Shown one piece after another: positions 5,948 through 8,239 of a stretch of 8,239 nt of DNA. This stretch comes from Bacteroidota bacterium. GTDB taxonomy: Bacteria; Bacteroidota; Bacteroidia; Bacteroidales; JAAYUG01. Numbering within the stretch: position 1 is the first letter of the stretch; each line of letters opens with the position of its first letter. The notes beneath the pieces were generated by a model. The model ran no database searches. It was not told where the DNA came from and worked only from the letters and a program-made list of their open reading frames with translations. The translations under genes were made by a program, and so were the position numbers. The stretch covers positions 1-8,239 of the forward strand of contig JAKAMP010000059.1 in assembly GCA_021812865.1 (NCBI GenBank), given 5' to 3'.

Positions 5948-6064
5948 GGTGCGTTTTCGTTTATTCTTATCCGCATACTGAGGTAAAGACGAAAGCTTCC
6001 CTCAACCCATTCAGTGGTATATTACTTATGCAGGGCTGAATGCAAATAAAACAGTGAGATAGTC

Positions 6065-7294
6065 ATGGATGTTCAGTTAATAAAGCAACGGTTTGGGATT
6101 ATCGGCCATAACAATGGATTGAACCGCGCCATTGATATTGCTTACCAGGTAGCGCCCACCGATTTGTCGGTTCTGATTACCGGGGAGAGTGGTACCGGAA
6201 AAGAAGTCTTTCCACAGATCATACACCAGTTCAGCGCCCGTAAGCATGGATCATATATTGCGGTAAACTGCGGCGCTATTCCGGAAGGAACGATCGATTC
6301 GGAATTGTTTGGTCATGAGAAGGGATCCTTTACCGGGGCCCATGAAAGCCGGAAAGGTTACTTCGAGGAAGCCAGCGGGGGGACGATTTTTCTCGATGAA
6401 GTAGCTGAACTTCCACTTTCCACCCAGGTTCGGTTATTGCGTGTACTGGAAACGGGGGAGTTTCTAAAAGTGGGATCTTCCAAAATTCTCAAAACCAATG
6501 TTCGTGTCATCGCTGCTACCAATGTTGACCTGATCATAAAAATCCAGGAAGGCAAGTTCCGCGAGGACCTCTTTTACCGTCTCAATACGGTGCCTATTAC
6601 TATTCCTCCTCTCAGGGAGCGCACAGACGATATCCCCCTGCTTTTCAAGAAATTTTCACTCGATTTTGCCGACCGTTACCGCATGCCCCCCATCAATCTC
6701 GATGAACCGGCAATGGCAATGCTGCAGCGGTATGAATGGCCTGGTAATATCAGGCAACTCAAGAATATCACTGAGCAGATTTCCATTATAGAAAAAAACC
6801 GGATGATCACCCAGGAAACCTTGCTCAAATACCTGCCCGACTACCACGAAGAAAAGGTTCCTGCACTTTACCGGTCATCCGAATCCAAAGCTTTCGGCTC
6901 GGAGAGGGAAATTTTGTATTCTGTGCTCTTCGATATGAAAAACGACATGAACGACCTCAAGAAACTGGTGCTCGAAATGATCAAAAAAGGCGCGGCCACC
7001 GAGGAAGTGTTGCAGAGCAATGCACAAATCATTCAGAAACTATACACGGGCACCGATTTGATTACTGCCCAGCACCCGGCGTCCAAGACCATAGAAGTAA
7101 AACCCGAGGAACATCCCCTTATCCAGGATACCGAGGAGATTGTGGAAGAATCGCTCTCCATTACCGATAAGGAAATGGAGTTGATCCGGAAGGCGCTTGA
7201 AAAACACAATGGCAAGAGAAAAAATGCAGCCCAGGAACTGGGTATTTCCGAAAGAACACTATATCGCAAAATCAAGGAATATAATATTGATTAA
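6065..7294 (+). CDS. Sigma-54-dependent transcriptional activator without receiver domain
   Basis: The product has 409 residues. After a short N-terminus (about 1-12) comes a complete AAA+ domain: Walker A GESGTGKE (40-47), the sigma-54-contacting loop GSFTGA (87-92), Walker B GGTIFLDEV (105-113), sensor I RVIAATN (147-153), arginine-finger region FREDLFYRL (165-173) and sensor II WPGNIRQL (225-232). A Fis-type helix-turn-helix is at about 370-407 (KNAAQELGISERTLYRKI). Between them a linker of about 110 residues (260-369) includes LFDMKNDMNDLKKLVLEMIKK (about 288-308), which looks like a short coiled coil. The protein remodels sigma-54 RNA polymerase using ATP. There is no receiver or ligand domain in front, so control may come from its level, the linker or a partner. 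It is the first gene of the lptE operon, an arrangement known in Bacteroidota. The ATG is the first after an in-frame TAA at 6047-6049. Targets are not known from this sequence. Confidence 0.95.
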   Translation: MDVQLIKQRFGIIGHNNGLNRAIDIAYQVAPTDLSVLITGESGTGKEVFPQIIHQFSARKHGSYIAVNCGAIPEGTIDSELFGHEKGSFTGAHESRKGYFEEASGGTIFLDEVAELPLSTQVRLLRVLETGEFLKVGSSKILKTNVRVIAATNVDLIIKIQEGKFREDLFYRLNTVPITIPPLRERTDDIPLLFKKFSLDFADRYRMPPINLDEPAMAMLQRYEWPGNIRQLKNITEQISIIEKNRMITQETLLKYLPDYHEEKVPALYRSSESKAFGSEREILYSVLFDMKNDMNDLKKLVLEMIKKGAATEEVLQSNAQIIQKLYTGTDLITAQHPASKTIEVKPEEHPLIQDTEEIVEESLSITDKEMELIRKALEKHNGKRKNAAQELGISERTLYRKIKEYNID

Positions 7295-7319
7295 ACCAGC
7301 AAAAAACGTGAAGAAGAAG

Positions 7320-7838
7320 ATGAACAGCAACAAGGGGTTGGCCGCGGCAATGTTTTTTGCGGTTATGCTTGTCATTCAGGCATGCACAGTAAGGTATTCC
7401 TTCACCGGGGCATCCATCGATCAGAACCTGAAAACCCTTTCGGTGAAGTATTTTCCGAACCGGGCAGAGATTGTCATTCCCAGCCTGTCGCAGCAATTTA
7501 CCGACGCCCTGAAGGAAAAATTCAGGTCTCAAACCAAACTCATGCAGGTGAATGGAACCGGCGATGTGGATTTCGACGGGGAGATCGTACGTTACTCGCC
7601 GTCCCAGGCCACGGCCATTCAGGGCAATGACAAGCCGGCAAAGAACAGGCTCACCATCGACGTGAAGGTAAGGTTTACCAACCGGCTGAAGCCCGAGGAA
7701 TCATGGGAACAGACTTTTTCCAGGTACGAGGAATACAATAGTACCGATAATTTCTCCTCCATTGAGTCCGATCTCGTTTCCAAAATCATCGATCAGCTCA
7801 CGGAGGATATTTTTAACCGGGCGTTTGCAAACTGGTAA
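7320..7838 (+). CDS. lptE: LPS assembly lipoprotein LptE (Bacteroidota type)
   Basis: The product has 172 residues. Residues 1-22 are a lipoprotein signal: MNSNK, a hydrophobic core, then VIQAC with the acylated Cys22. The mature start TVRYSFTGASID (23-34) and the ending FNRAFANW at the C-terminus match the Bacteroidota LptE pattern. LptE plugs the LptD barrel in the outer membrane and helps deliver lipopolysaccharide to the cell surface. LptD itself is not in the window. The gene starts 25 bp after the activator stop and so is probably co-transcribed with it. I chose the ATG at 7320, after a purine-rich GAAGAAGAAG, because it puts the signal peptide at the N-terminus. A GTG at 7308 would add four residues and cannot be excluded. 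An in-frame ATG at 7197 lies inside the activator and is rejected. Confidence 0.92.
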   Translation: MNSNKGLAAAMFFAVMLVIQACTVRYSFTGASIDQNLKTLSVKYFPNRAEIVIPSLSQQFTDALKEKFRSQTKLMQVNGTGDVDFDGEIVRYSPSQATAIQGNDKPAKNRLTIDVKVRFTNRLKPEESWEQTFSRYEEYNSTDNFSSIESDLVSKIIDQLTEDIFNRAFANW

Positions 7839-7846
7839 TCAAATTC

Positions 7847-8239
7847 ATGATGGAAAGATCCGATTTTCTTCAGCTTCTCGAAACCTATCCCTATGCAGGC
7901 GAATACAGGCAGGGCGACCTGGAAAAACTGCTGGAGCAGTACCCCTGTTTCCATGCTGCACGGTCGCTGTTTCTCCTGTCGGTGAAGAAAAACAGCGGGG
8001 ATGGTTTTTCCGATGCATGGAAGAAAAATATGATGCTGGTTTCTGACCGGAAATACCTGATGAAACTGCTTTCAAAAAGACCGGCCCGCATAGAAACAAA
8101 GCCTGAACCACAATCGGAAGCGCCGGTTGCAGAACCGCTCTTTACACCTGGCCCGCCCGAACCCGGGGAGCTGAAAAACAATATCGCCGGGGCTTTGGAG
8201 AGGCAACAGAATATTGCCGGGAATGCCCCTGCATCTGCC
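7847..8239 (+). CDS. Uncharacterised Bacteroidota protein downstream of lptE, N-terminal part
   Basis: The frame is open for 131 codons to the right edge, so the gene is incomplete. It begins 8 bp after the lptE stop at a double ATG (7847 and 7850); either could be used. The N-terminal block (about 1-80) is helical, with LEKLLEQYPCFHAARSLFLL (25-44) and VSDRKYLMKLLSKRP (65-79). It matches my recollection of the protein often found between lptE and secG in this phylum: a YPYF-like motif, then a DRKxLxxLL motif. From about residue 80 on it is rich in Pro, Glu and Ala and looks disordered. There is no signal peptide or membrane segment in the visible part, so it is probably cytoplasmic. Function is unknown. 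secG would be expected next, beyond the window. Confidence 0.85.
   Translation, partial: MMERSDFLQLLETYPYAGEYRQGDLEKLLEQYPCFHAARSLFLLSVKKNSGDGFSDAWKKNMMLVSDRKYLMKLLSKRPARIETKPEPQSEAPVAEPLFTPGPPEPGELKNNIAGALERQQNIAGNAPASA

Noticed and set aside
6016..6032. Possible sigma-54 promoter before the activator gene
   Set aside because: TGG and GC elements are present, but the GG-to-GC spacing is 12 rather than 10 bp, so autoregulation by sigma-54 is not supported.
7197..7319. N-terminal extension of LptE from an upstream in-frame ATG
   Set aside because: It overlaps the activator by about 98 bp and would bury the lipoprotein signal at residue 42 onward; the ATG at 7320 gives a normal signal peptide.

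Overview
The window reads as a chromosomal segment from a Bacteroidota bacterium, probably of the order Bacteroidales or a close relative. The evidence is the gene content and order: a response-regulator-like sigma-54 activator without a receiver domain, directly followed by a Bacteroidota-type lptE lipoprotein and by the uncharacterised protein that usually sits between lptE and secG in this phylum. A GSCFA-family protein, TAnnTTTG-like promoter boxes and mostly weak Shine-Dalgarno signals agree with this. I see no phage, transposon, CRISPR, tRNA or rRNA.

Layout. (1) Positions 1-976, minus strand: two exported proteins of unknown function, overlapping as ATGA. The downstream one runs off the left edge. 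Both carry the same helical motif, so they look like a duplicated pair. (2) 977-1291: divergent intergenic region with candidate promoters in both directions. (3) 1292-3134, plus strand: a monoacylglycerol-lipase-like alpha/beta hydrolase overlapping by 14 bp with a GSCFA (SGNH-like) protein. (4) 3135-3742: 608 bp without a convincing gene, containing a GC-richer patch and small inverted repeats. (5) 3743-5089, plus: a seven-TM orphan histidine kinase. (6) 5113-5868, minus: kdsB, convergent with the kinase. (7) 5869-6064: divergent control region with 10-bp-phased repeats. (8) 6065-8239, plus: sigma-54 activator, lptE and a partial unknown protein, evidently one operon.

How the genes fit together. 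The right half is about the outer membrane: KdsB activates KDO for lipopolysaccharide, and LptE is part of the machine that places lipopolysaccharide in the outer membrane. They diverge from a shared 196-bp region, and the lptE operon begins with its own transcription factor. The left half holds acyl-ester hydrolase candidates and exported proteins whose roles cannot be read from sequence.

I do not see a clear new defence or mobile system. The most useful leads are the phased repeats between kdsB and the activator, the duplicated exported pair, the 9-codon leader ORF before the hydrolase, the 608-bp non-coding stretch, and the linker in the activator. Promoter and operator calls are pattern matches by eye and are weak.
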